Below, one piece after another: positions 28,836 to 36,727 of a stretch of DNA of 55,000 bases (within the stretch, counting starts at the first letter, position 1; each line of letters starts with the position of its first letter). The position numbers were made by a program, and so were the translations under genes. The stretch is from Cytobacillus pseudoceanisediminis. GTDB taxonomy: Bacteria; Bacillota; Bacilli; Bacillales; Cytobacillaceae. The notes beneath the pieces were generated by a model. It worked only from the letters and a program-made list of their open reading frames with translations, was not told the origin of the DNA and did no database searches. The stretch spans positions 3,822,501 to 3,877,500 of the forward strand of contig NZ_CP097349.1 of the NCBI RefSeq assembly GCF_023516215.1. Direction: 5' to 3'.

Positions 28836-29129
28836 TTAGCCGCGGATTTGGCCAGCAATCTGGTTATCAGCATCCTCAAGAGCTCTTGCAGTATTATTAA
28901 GCTGAACAGAGATATCCTCTAATAATTGCTGCATTTGAACAAATGAAGGTCTTAAAGATTGGTATTGTTCAGCAAACGCTCTGCTTGCTTCCCCTTCCCA
29001 TGCACCTTCCAGTTCACGAATCATATTATCCAAACGGACAATCTGATCCCCAACCTGGCTGCTTTCTCCATTATAACGGTTAGACATGCCTACTAATTCT
29101 GCTGGTGTAACGCGAATAACTCCTGACAT
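28836..29129 (-). CDS. esxA: WXG100 secreted protein EsxA/YukE
   Basis: This 97-residue two-helix protein is the hallmark substrate of type VII secretion. The W-x-G turn lies in LEGAWEGEASRAF (about residues 40-52), and the sequence begins MSGVIRVTPAELVGMSNRYN, very close to YukE. The C-terminal LEDADNQIAGQI carries the kind of Y/helix export signal region read by EssC. ATG 29129 follows AAGGAGAGA. It is the first gene of the operon, has a near-consensus sigma-A promoter, and is followed by a terminator-like hairpin. Confidence 0.96.
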   Translation of the reverse strand: MSGVIRVTPAELVGMSNRYNGESSQVGDQIVRLDNMIRELEGAWEGEASRAFAEQYQSLRPSFVQMQQLLEDISVQLNNTARALEDADNQIAGQIRG

Positions 29130-29160
29130 TCAAATCTCTCCTTTTCAATAGGTTACTATT

Positions 29161-29189
29161 ATTGTAAAAATACACAATTAAAAGGTCAA
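29161..29189 (-). promoter_or_regulatory. Sigma-A promoter of the T7SS operon
   Basis: TTGACC (29184-29189), a 17-base spacer and TACAAT (29161-29166) on the minus strand, 32 bases before the esxA start. Confidence 0.8.
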
Positions 29190-29579
29190 TTACTTACTTG
29201 CAAAAAATAACAAAACAGTTATTTATACCCACCAATACCCAATTTCGAGATACTTAAACCAAAATTGGTATTTTTTTCATAGGTTTTTTCTAATTTTTTG
29301 TTATTCACTCATTTTAAAATTCAAATTTTCTACCTTTTTATTACTATCATGGCAGTCAAAACTCGTCAAATCGCTTGAGTGGCCTTGTCGAATTATGTCT
29401 GTGGTTTTATTCCTATTAATCTATAAACCCCCAATTGTATTTTATAGGCAGAATTACCTTATTATTTATATTTTAATTAAACTTTGTTGAGCCCTTTTTT
29501 TCCTAAAATCACCCTTCCGGCTTTTGTAGTTCTTTTGAATCATTTTCAAGAAAAAATTTCCGTGTTCTTAAAGCAAAAA
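29190..29579. other. Gene-free upstream region of the T7SS operon
   Basis: About 390 very AT-rich bases without a credible coding frame. It holds an imperfect inverted repeat (29234-29245 with 29262-29272) and poly-A/T tracts, which could be regulator or DNA-bending sites for the T7SS promoter. I see no RNA family here. Confidence 0.5.
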
Positions 29580-29611
29580 AAAGATACAGCTGAATCGCTG
29601 TATCTTTTAAC
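29580..29611 (-). terminator. Terminator of the substrate-binding lipoprotein gene
   Basis: Perfect stem GATACAGC / GCTGTATC with a TGAATC-type loop and a long T run on the minus strand, immediately after the stop at 29619. Confidence 0.85.
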
Positions 29612-29618
29612 AACCTAT

Positions 29619-30617
29619 TTATTCCTCAACCACCTTAGCATCCTTCAGCATTTCATCCGTTAAAGCGACTCCCTGCTCCTCAGCTGCTTTTTTGTTAATC
29701 ACCAGCTCAAGACTTTCAGGGTAGCCAACAGGAATCTCACCAGGCTTTTTGCCTTCAAGGATATCAACGGCCATTTGGCCAGTAGAGTATCCAAGATCAT
29801 GATACTCAAAACCATAGGAAGCAAATCCGCCCCGTTTAACCGAATCGCTTTCTCCAACAAATGCTGGAATGTCTTTCTCATTGGCTACGTTCAGCACAGA
29901 TTCAAGGGCAGATACAACTGTATTGTCCTTAGGGATGTAGAACACGTCAGCACGGCCGACTAAGGATTCTGCAGCCTGCTTTACCTCGGAGCTTGTTGAA
30001 ATAGTCGTTTCAACCGCTTCAAGTCCTGCTGCCTCGATGGCTTCTTTCGCATGCTTAACATTTACTACTGAGTTTGGCTCCCCATCATTGTAGATGATGC
30101 CGACCTTCTTGGCTTCCGGTACAAATGTATTAATGGAGTCAATCGTTTTTTTGATGGCATCCGGATGTGTATCAGATGTACCCGTTGCATTCCCGCCTGG
30201 CTTTTCCATGCTTTCCACAAGCTCAGCACCAACAGGATCAGTGATGGCTGTAAAAAGGATTGGAATATCCTTTGTGGATTGCACAACTGATTGTGCACTG
30301 GCAGTCGCGATAGCAAGAATCAAATCATTCTTGTCCGCTACCAGGTTCTGGGCAATGGACATATTATTGTTCATATCCCCCTGGGCGTTTTGGAAGTCGA
30401 TTTTAAGATTTTTTCCTTCTTCATAACCAGCATCTTTCAATGCGGCAATAAATCCCTCTCTCGCAGAATCCAATGATGGGTGCTCCACAATTTGCGTGAT
30501 CCCGATTTTTACGGTTTTCTTTTCTGACGATTCCCCGCTGGTTTCCTCATTTCCTGATCCACAGGCAGCCAGCATTAATAATGCGCTGCTTGCTAGGATG
30601 GCTAACATTTTCTTCAT
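29619..30617 (-). CDS. ABC transporter substrate-binding lipoprotein (TrpX/PF04392-like)
   Basis: The 332-residue protein has a lipoprotein signal with lipobox LAAC (cysteine about 20), then a two-lobed periplasmic-binding fold (VKIGITQIVEHPSLD, ILAIATASAQS, GIIYNDGEPNS). Related proteins bind tryptophan or other amino acids for a three-gene ABC importer. No permease or ATPase gene lies beside it, so it either uses a distant transporter or acts as a sensor. The substrate is unknown. It has its own terminator and is divergent from a DUF421 gene. Confidence 0.85.
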   Translation of the reverse strand: MKKMLAILASSALLMLAACGSGNEETSGESSEKKTVKIGITQIVEHPSLDSAREGFIAALKDAGYEEGKNLKIDFQNAQGDMNNNMSIAQNLVADKNDLILAIATASAQSVVQSTKDIPILFTAITDPVGAELVESMEKPGGNATGTSDTHPDAIKKTIDSINTFVPEAKKVGIIYNDGEPNSVVNVKHAKEAIEAAGLEAVETTISTSSEVKQAAESLVGRADVFYIPKDNTVVSALESVLNVANEKDIPAFVGESDSVKRGGFASYGFEYHDLGYSTGQMAVDILEGKKPGEIPVGYPESLELVINKKAAEEQGVALTDEMLKDAKVVEE

Positions 30618-30788
30618 CCAAATATCCCCCCGACAGTCATTCAGTTTTTAAAATTTTTATAATATTTTGATATTAACACGTTTAATAAGTAGGTAACAAT
30701 AGCTAATCCCACTTTTTGTTAGATAAATTGACATTAACAGTTTTAGAAGGCTCTATTTGCGAAAGACTATAATAAAATATAGGGAGGG

Positions 30789-31418
30789 ATGAGATTGGAA
30801 TTCGATTGGATTTGGAACTCAATCCTTGTCGTCATCGGGGGCACCCTGTTATTAAGGATCGCTGGCAGAAAGTCTATTTCACAGATGACATTAGCTCAGG
30901 TAGTAATCATGATTGGCATCGGTTCACTATTAATTGAACCGGTTTCAGGGGAAAGCATTTGGACTACTCTTGCAGTAGGACTCATCCTTGTACTCACCCT
31001 AGTTGTCATGGAATATGCACAAATGAAATCAGACAAATTTGAGAAGTTTATCACTGGGCAATCCAAAATTATCATAGAAGATGGAAAATTAAATGAACAG
31101 AATCTGAGAAAACTCCGGTTTACTGTGGACCAGCTTGAAATGAAGCTGCGTCAGCATAATGTTGCAGTTATCAGCGATGTAAGATGGGCAACCCTGGAGG
31201 CGAACGGACAAGTGGGCTATGAATTAAAAGAAGAAGCCCAGCCTGTAACGAAAAAGGAATTCCTTCAGCTGCAGGCTGATGTCCAGCAGCTGATTCATTT
31301 ACTGGAACCCGCCTTTGCCAAGGGCTTCTCTGTCCATATGGTTCCTGAAAACGAAGAGGATATTTTTACAGAAGTCGCAGAAGAAACGACTGATAGTGTA
31401 CCAGATCGACTGCAGTAA
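30789..31418 (+). CDS. DUF421 (YetF-like) membrane protein
   Basis: The 209-residue protein has three N-terminal membrane segments (about residues 8-80), then a cytoplasmic domain with the DUF421 signature SKIIIEDGKLNEQNLRK and VRWATLEANGQVGYELK. Family members are small sporulation- or envelope-associated membrane proteins of unclear function. AGGGAGGG ends one base before ATG 30789, so TTG 30795 (seven-base spacing) may be the true start. It converges on the M14 peptidase and shares a terminator with it. Confidence 0.85.
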   Translation: MRLEFDWIWNSILVVIGGTLLLRIAGRKSISQMTLAQVVIMIGIGSLLIEPVSGESIWTTLAVGLILVLTLVVMEYAQMKSDKFEKFITGQSKIIIEDGKLNEQNLRKLRFTVDQLEMKLRQHNVAVISDVRWATLEANGQVGYELKEEAQPVTKKEFLQLQADVQQLIHLLEPAFAKGFSVHMVPENEEDIFTEVAEETTDSVPDRLQ

Positions 31419-31422
31419 GAAT

Positions 31423-31455
31423 GAAGCTGATTCCCATTGGGACTCAGCTTCTTTT
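31423..31455 (+). terminator. Terminator of the DUF421 gene
   Basis: Stem GAAGCTGA / TCAGCTTC extended by TCCCA/TGGGA, followed by TTTT on the plus strand. Confidence 0.8.
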
Positions 31456-31462
31456 GACTATG

Positions 31463-32653
31463 TTAACGAATTGGCACCCTGTTAGGGATTTCATTATATT
31501 CATCCGGATTCAAATCATACACACTGCCATCTGCCACACCATTGATAATCCCCATGACACCTGTTTCTACTGTCTTAACCAGCTGACCTTTCATCTTTTG
31601 TCCATAGTTATGTGTCTGCCCTTTTACCTCAAATAGGACAACCCCGCTGCCGTTCAAGGCAAAGGAGCCCAAGGCAGTTCCAGGCAAGTCTAACTCCTGG
31701 TCATATAAAGAAATATTGGTAAACACTGAATTTCCTTTTTCCTGAAGTGCATCATAAAGGGCGACGTTTAACTGGCGTGAAAAATCAAAGCGGTAATTCT
31801 CCGCATATTGGCTATATTTTGCACCCTCCGCAGAACTTGGATCCGGAACAAAGTCTGCTGAAATGGACATTGTTACATCTTCATCTGTTCCTTCAATCTT
31901 ATAGAAATTCTGGTGATGAAGATCTAAAAAGACTTCAACATGACCAAATTCCTCTTGAAGACTCTTATAAACATCCCGGACTGTTTGCGATTCAGGCGTA
32001 ATATACCAGCCTGGAGTGCTTGAATTGCCAGGGAAGTCCTCCGCCTTCGGAACATAATTTAAATCCGGGTTAAAGTCACGGTTTACATCGAATCCTGGTG
32101 CTGCAGAATAGTCGTCCCCCTGAAGGCTGCGTGTGTAATAATTCCAGGTGGGCTGTGCATTATGTAATTGAGGAAACTGTTCCTGAACCTCTTCCCAGGT
32201 CATTACATTGCCGCGCCTGTCCAATTCGGAACCATCGGCATTCATCATCGGGATTGCGACAATCGTTAATTCTTCTCTAATCCTTTTCGCATCTGCTGAT
32301 TGACTTGACCCCAAATATTGAAGAATATTCAGCAACGCGACAGTGCCGGTCTTTTCATTGCCATGAATTTCGCTCTGCACTAGTACCACTTTATCTCCAT
32401 GGCCTACACGTGCTGTAAAGATATCTCTCCCCTGATTCGTTTTTCCCGCAGATTCAACCTGAACCAGGCCGTTCGATGATTTTTCAATTTGAGTTAACTT
32501 TCTCTTTAATTCTTCATAATCAACAAAACCATTAATTGATACATTTTCTTCTGTCACAGGCTTTGCGCCCTCAGCAAAGCCGACTTGGGGTACGAGAATC
32601 GCTGCTGCCAGTGCTGCTGAACTAAGTACTTTCCATAATGATTTCTTCTTCAT
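31463..32653 (-). CDS. Secreted M14 family zinc carboxypeptidase
   Basis: The 396-residue protein has a classic Sec signal peptide (MKKKSLWKVLSSAALAAA, cleavage after VGFAEG). It then has an M14 peptidase domain with zinc ligands in SEIHGNEKTG (His and Glu) and LDLHHQ (His), and the catalytic glutamate in GVVLFEVKGQ. The substrate-binding NADGSELDRRGN and FDVNRDFNPD segments match carboxypeptidase A/gamma-glutamyl type enzymes. It is likely to be released outside the cell and to trim peptides. ATG 32653 has GGAGG in its upstream leader. Confidence 0.9.
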   Translation of the reverse strand: MKKKSLWKVLSSAALAAAILVPQVGFAEGAKPVTEENVSINGFVDYEELKRKLTQIEKSSNGLVQVESAGKTNQGRDIFTARVGHGDKVVLVQSEIHGNEKTGTVALLNILQYLGSSQSADAKRIREELTIVAIPMMNADGSELDRRGNVMTWEEVQEQFPQLHNAQPTWNYYTRSLQGDDYSAAPGFDVNRDFNPDLNYVPKAEDFPGNSSTPGWYITPESQTVRDVYKSLQEEFGHVEVFLDLHHQNFYKIEGTDEDVTMSISADFVPDPSSAEGAKYSQYAENYRFDFSRQLNVALYDALQEKGNSVFTNISLYDQELDLPGTALGSFALNGSGVVLFEVKGQTHNYGQKMKGQLVKTVETGVMGIINGVADGSVYDLNPDEYNEIPNRVPIR

Positions 32654-32984
32654 TTTTAAGCCTCCTCTGATCTATTAATTCGATATCCGAATTATTTCTA
32701 TCATGCCTTTTTAATAGGAGGATGTAAATCTGCTAAAAGAATTAATATTCTGAATAATAAATATCCTACATTTTCCTTATTAGTTAAGACTTTCATCATA
32801 TATGAAGAGTCACTCAAATATATTCTTAGGAAAATTCATTAGCCGTTACACAAACTTGTGTTATTAATCTGATTCATTTTCTGCCTTATCAAGCATCTCA
32901 GCCACGGCATGCCGCCGGCCATCCTCATTTTCATAATAAACCTATTATTCCTCCTGAATTCAGCAGGTAAATCATTGCCGAATT
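32654..32984. other. Gene-free stretch between the peptidase and the small Pro/Tyr-rich protein
   Basis: No coding frame with a ribosome site is visible. An AT-rich upstream region (promoter of the peptidase) is followed by unremarkable sequence. Confidence 0.4.
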
Positions 32985-33016
32985 CAAAAGGGAAAGCCCC
33001 TTTATGAGCTTCCCCT
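32985..33016 (-). terminator. Terminator after the Pro/Tyr-rich miniprotein
   Basis: Minus-strand GGGGAAGC / GCTTTCCC hairpin followed by TTTTG, nine bases after the stop at 33025. Confidence 0.7.
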
Positions 33017-33024
33017 GATATTTA

Positions 33025-33225
33025 TTAATAAGGGTATCCAAATCCTGGTCCACAGCAAGGTCGCGGGTAATAAAGCGGCGGCGGTGGAGGATACCAATAA
33101 TATGGACGCGGGTAGAATAAAGCAGTGCCCAATAAACCTCCTGCTAACCCGCCTAAAAAGGGCAGACCAAAGAATCCAAAAAACCGCTGATCCTGCGGCT
33201 GATAGGGGCCTCTGTAAGGGTACAT
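33025..33225 (-). CDS. Small Pro/Tyr/Gly-rich protein with one hydrophobic segment
   Basis: This 66-residue protein opens MYPYRGPYQPQDQRFFGFFG, has a Gly/Leu hydrophobic core (FLGGLAGGLLGTALF), and ends in an aromatic/proline-rich tail with two adjacent cysteines (RPCCGPGFGYPY). Such proteins are common in Bacillaceae and are often suspected to be spore-coat or membrane-associated, but no function is proven. The start is supported by GGAGG nine bases upstream, and a terminator follows. Confidence 0.7.
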   Translation of the reverse strand: MYPYRGPYQPQDQRFFGFFGLPFLGGLAGGLLGTALFYPRPYYWYPPPPPLYYPRPCCGPGFGYPY

Positions 33226-33581
33226 CCGTTCATACCTCCATTTCCTCTATATATGGCTTACACTATTTTTATATGCGTGAAAATGGGTTTGGCTTGGGCA
33301 AATTCATTACATATGGAGGGGGAATGTTTGGGACATATTAAACGAAAAACCTTGAAAGGCATAGCCGATTCAAGGTTCAAAAAAATATATTATATTTTTA
33401 GAAATCCCAACTACTTCACCTGGTGATTTATTAATAATGCTTCTTTATTGGATTGCCTACAATGCCTTACTGAATATATTCTTTTTCCGTATAATAAAGC
33501 ATTACTTAAAGAATAGTAATATCTGTGTCTTATCCATCAACTTCGTCTATTCTTCATTCTTAATACTTATTAAGCTTTGTT
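33226..33581. other. Gene-free stretch containing the LXG-operon terminator
   Basis: The only clear element is the hairpin at 33348-33377. The rest is AT-rich and contains no supported coding frame. Confidence 0.4.
33348..33377 (-). terminator. Terminator downstream of the LXG toxin/immunity pair
   Basis: Nine-base-pair stem AACCTTGAA / TTCAAGGTT on the minus strand followed by TTTCGTTT. It lies about 200 bases after the immunity stop. Confidence 0.6.
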
Positions 33582-33956
33582 TTACTCATAATTTGTAGCG
33601 GCAATAAAGTCAAAAGCATCAGTTGAAGTAATTTCATTGTTATACTCAAAATTATATATCAGGATTACGGCATTATATGAATTTTTAAGGTCTATACTTT
33701 TCTTGATTTTTGGGATAATAATTTCTTCATACGAACACCCATCTAATAATGTCGAAATATCACTACTGCTATTCTTATAAACTACTTTCTCTATAGTATC
33801 CTCATCTGTTTCATCCATATCAATATTAAAATCGATAAAAAATTTGGATGGGACAGACTCACCATCCTCATCATAGGTTAAATCTACATACTTTTCTATA
33901 GAGTCTTCTTCTTTAATATTACCTAACCAAATAGAAACCCATCCTTGTTTTTCCAT
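33582..33956 (-). CDS. Imm22-like immunity protein for the LXG toxin
   Basis: The 124-residue acidic soluble protein starts MEKQGWVSIWLGNIKEEDSI and contains YNAVILIYNFEY near its end. I recognise these as features of the Imm22 (DUF4284-type) immunity family of polymorphic toxin systems. ATG 33956 lies 12 bases after the frame-corrected toxin stop, behind AGGAGG, so the pair is a classic toxin-immunity operon. It should bind and block the C-terminal toxin domain in the cytoplasm. Confidence 0.78.
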   Translation of the reverse strand: MEKQGWVSIWLGNIKEEDSIEKYVDLTYDEDGESVPSKFFIDFNIDMDETDEDTIEKVVYKNSSSDISTLLDGCSYEEIIIPKIKKSIDLKNSYNAVILIYNFEYNNEITSTDAFDFIAATNYE

Positions 33957-33968
33957 TATAGTATCCTC

Positions 33969-35682
33969 CTATTTTAATCTCAGATCATCCGGTAAAGACG
34001 AAACCCCACCCTCAAGTCTATAATTAGCCCAATTATTAAGTCGTCAACAAATGAATTATAATCGTTAGATGTATCTATTATTGCCAATAATTCATTATGT
34101 GCTTTAGTTGAACCTAACCCTCCATGAACACCGTTTGGATTGACAAACTTAACATCAGATATAGCTGTTCGTAAATCTTTAATCTCTTCAGCACTAATGT
34201 TCCAATGCTTAAATTGCGGAGCTCTTGAAACTAAGTGCCACTCGTGTAAACCTCCAGGCTCTCTAAGCTGACGTTCAATTTTCTTTCTAATCTTTTTATC
34301 TTTCCAAAGTTCATTTAGTTCACTACTTGTTAGGGAATTGAAGAATCTATTGAAGTTCCCACTCTTTGCAGTAGGTATATCATCGACAGTTAATTTGGTT
34401 CTGTCCTTTATATTTTCAGCATTATCAATTCTCTTTCCATCCTTCTTCCCCGGCAAAACCACATGGCCCTTTTCCTCTTTCAATATCCTGACAAGCGCAT
34501 CAAAGTCTGCCTTATTGATGCTTTTCCGTATAACCTTGGTTCCTTGTTTTCGGACAACAGCCGCCAGCGACAGGTATTCGAGAATTTCAAGCGGGGTTCC
34601 ATCAGCTATGGAGTCCAGTTCCCGTACTCCTCCCACGCGATCTTCTGGAATGGAATCAACGAACTCGTAAGCTTTTCCTTTTTCAGCATAGTACTCTCTG
34701 ACGATCCGGCCATCATCATATAGATGGAACTTGCCGCCCTGGTTCTGACTGCCTATGCCGTGTTCATCTATAACTTCAACAGTCAGGATCTCTCTGCCGC
34801 TCAAAGAGGTGAATTCCTCTGGGCTGATTTCTTTATCGTTTAGCTTTGCCAAAGATTTCAAAGCTCTTAACTGATATTGGATGGTCTTGTTTTCGTAGTT
34901 ACTCTGCCAGATAGCCCAAATGGAATAAGCACCAGGCGGCAGCATCTGACTCAGGGCAGTTATGCCCAGTTCTTTAAGGAATTCCGGTGAGCGCATGGAA
35001 TTTCCTGCTTTATGCCTGATGCCTTCTAAAAGCTCTCCATAGATTGGGCTGGAGTGAAGCTGCTTAACGGAATAGCCGGATATACTAAGATTTCCACTCT
35101 GAAAGTGGCTGGAGATTTCATCGATGTAGGTCTGCATCAGGTGAAGATCCTGCTCAATTGGATCAAGTGCCAGTGTTTGCTGGCCGTCAAAGGTAATAAG
35201 GTCATCAACCGTATTTCGCCGGTGAAGTTCCGCTCTCCTTACATGTGCCGAAAACTCCCCATCCTGCAGGTGAGGGAGACTGACAATATCAGAAACTTTC
35301 TGCATCACCGCATTTGTCTCTTCTGTTAGGCTTGTGGTGATAGATTCTGTTTTTACCAGGCCCTGTGCCGCTTCTCCATCCAAAAGCTCTGACGGATGAA
35401 TCCATTGCTTGCCGGCTCGAGCATCTGAAGTGAAGTAGCTATTCTTTTTAAAGTATTTTGATAGTCTGCAAGAAAACCTTCAAAAAATAAGAGAAAAGGA
35501 GAATGACATTCACGAAAAAAAGCCTGAATAGCGGCTGCTCCCTCTCCCCGAAAGGAGTCCTCAAGCGAAGTGATACCTTCTACATCACGTGCAATGTTTC
35601 TTATCTGCTCTTCTAAGGAGTACAGACTGGAATGAAGCTCCTTCAATCCGCTATGCAACTCCCGTGCATCTAATACCTTCAG
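33969..35682 (-). CDS. LXG-domain polymorphic toxin, frameshifts at 35382-35385 and about 34033-34037
   Basis: A T7SS-exported toxin. The N-terminal LXG domain (VLDARELHSGLKELHSSLY; about residues 1-230) is helical and mediates export. A middle region follows, then a C-terminal domain with LHEWHLVSRAPQFKHW and NGVHGGLGSTKAHNELL. These read as a histidine-rich, HNH-like nuclease core; the exact toxin class is uncertain. Two one-base losses break the frame. Adding a T gives NGFIRQSFLDGEAAQG; adding an A gives DDLNNWANYRLEGG and a natural stop at 33969, two bases before the AGGAGG of the immunity gene. The corrected length is 571. The start is probably CTG 35682; ATG 35754 lacks a ribosome site. 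Confidence 0.8.
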
Positions 35683-35697
35683 TATAAATCGCCTCCT
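35680..35697 (-). promoter_or_regulatory. AGGAGG ribosome site placing the LXG toxin start at a CTG codon
   Basis: On the minus strand a perfect AGGAGG (35692-35697) is followed after nine bases by CTG AAG GTA TTA GAT. LXG proteins normally begin at this residue with M-K-V-L-D. The start is therefore a rare CTG, or a miscalled ATG. Confidence 0.6.
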
Positions 35698-35966
35698 GCC
35701 ATTCGACAACTGCAATAGAGGTACTTCTAAGAGCCCCTCACTAGCATTTTCCATAATTTATACTTTACACCAAAAATAAGAGTAATTTTATCACGAATAG
35801 GATTATTTTTACACTTTTGTATAATACAGTAATAATTACCCATCGACACAATAATCAAAATGAGAAAATCGTATCATTATTACATTATTTCCCTGTGATA
35901 TAGTAAAATGGATTCTATTTTATGGATGTATAATATGAAAATTGCAGTATATAGAGGTGATTTTTC

Positions 35967-36323
35967 ATGTCTTTAGGATATTACTACAGTTTATTGGCGA
36001 AGAAACAAAACAAGCTTCAGCGACTGCTGGCCTGTAAGGGAGAGCTTCAAGGAAAACAGCAGGAGTTTAACCACTATCGGCATACCGTCACAAAGCCGGA
36101 TCTTTCTCCTTTCACCTGGCAGGGAAAGCTGGCAGGTGAATTTGAGGACATCCGGTTTGAACAAATGCTTGCGAGTTACACTGACATCGAATCAAATCAG
36201 TTTCTTGAGGTGTTTTCAGCCATAGACCGGAAGCTGCAGCAGATCCAGCAGGAAATCTATTCTATCAAACAAACGATTGCTTCCCTGGAAGCGCAGCTTG
36301 CAGCGGAGAGGTCGAAGAAATAA
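35967..36323 (+). CDS. YwqH-like (DUF5082) T7SS partner protein
   Basis: The 118-residue, almost entirely helical protein (MSLGYYYSLLAKKQNKLQRL start; coiled-coil C-terminus IQQEIYSIKQTIASLEAQL) matches the DUF5082/YwqH family. These are encoded beside LXG toxins and are thought to act as WXG100-like targeting partners (Lap proteins). ATG 35967 follows AGAGGTGA. It is divergent from the toxin rather than in the usual co-directional operon, and is followed 16 bases later by the YwqI-like gene. Confidence 0.8.
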   Translation: MSLGYYYSLLAKKQNKLQRLLACKGELQGKQQEFNHYRHTVTKPDLSPFTWQGKLAGEFEDIRFEQMLASYTDIESNQFLEVFSAIDRKLQQIQQEIYSIKQTIASLEAQLAAERSKK

Positions 36324-36339
36324 TAAGGAGGTACTGAGA

Positions 36340-36636
36340 ATGGATACCGAGATTAAGCTAAGGATAAGTGATATAGAACAGGCACTCACCAACCTTCAAA
36401 CCTCCGCTAACGGACTCCAGCCAACCCTTCCATCCACTATTGGGGAGAATAATGTCCTTGATTTCATCAATAAATTGAATGCTTTAAATAGGCAGCTTCA
36501 GCAGGTGACAGAGGCGTATAAATCTGTATTGCTGCAAAACGAAGAAACAACGCGACAATCCGTGCAATTCTTAGATGAATCGGATCGGCTGCTATCCAGG
36601 GGAATACATGGAGAAACTGGCAGAAGAATTCCGTAG
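36340..36636 (+). CDS. YwqI-like (DUF5344) T7SS partner protein
   Basis: The 98-residue helical protein begins MDTEIKLRISDIEQALTNLQ; members of the DUF5344/YwqI family are LXG-toxin partner proteins. ATG 36340 is chosen because AAGGAGG lies nine bases upstream; the longer frame overlaps the upstream gene. With the YwqH-like protein it probably forms a complex with the LXG domain for export through the EssC machine at 19-29 kb. Confidence 0.8.
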   Translation: MDTEIKLRISDIEQALTNLQTSANGLQPTLPSTIGENNVLDFINKLNALNRQLQQVTEAYKSVLLQNEETTRQSVQFLDESDRLLSRGIHGETGRRIP

Positions 36637-36659
36637 CCATTACTATTAAACAAAGAAGA

Positions 36660-36689
36660 AGCTTCCCACAATCAGTTTATGGGAAGCCT
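36660..36689. terminator. Probable bidirectional terminator between the ywqI-like and decarboxylase genes
   Basis: Perfect stem GCTTCCCA / TGGGAAGC (36661-36668, 36680-36687) between convergent genes. The U-rich tracts on both sides are imperfect. Confidence 0.55.
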
Positions 36690-36727
36690 CCATTAATATT
36701 TTCCAGCCTATTGCTGGATTTACTTCA

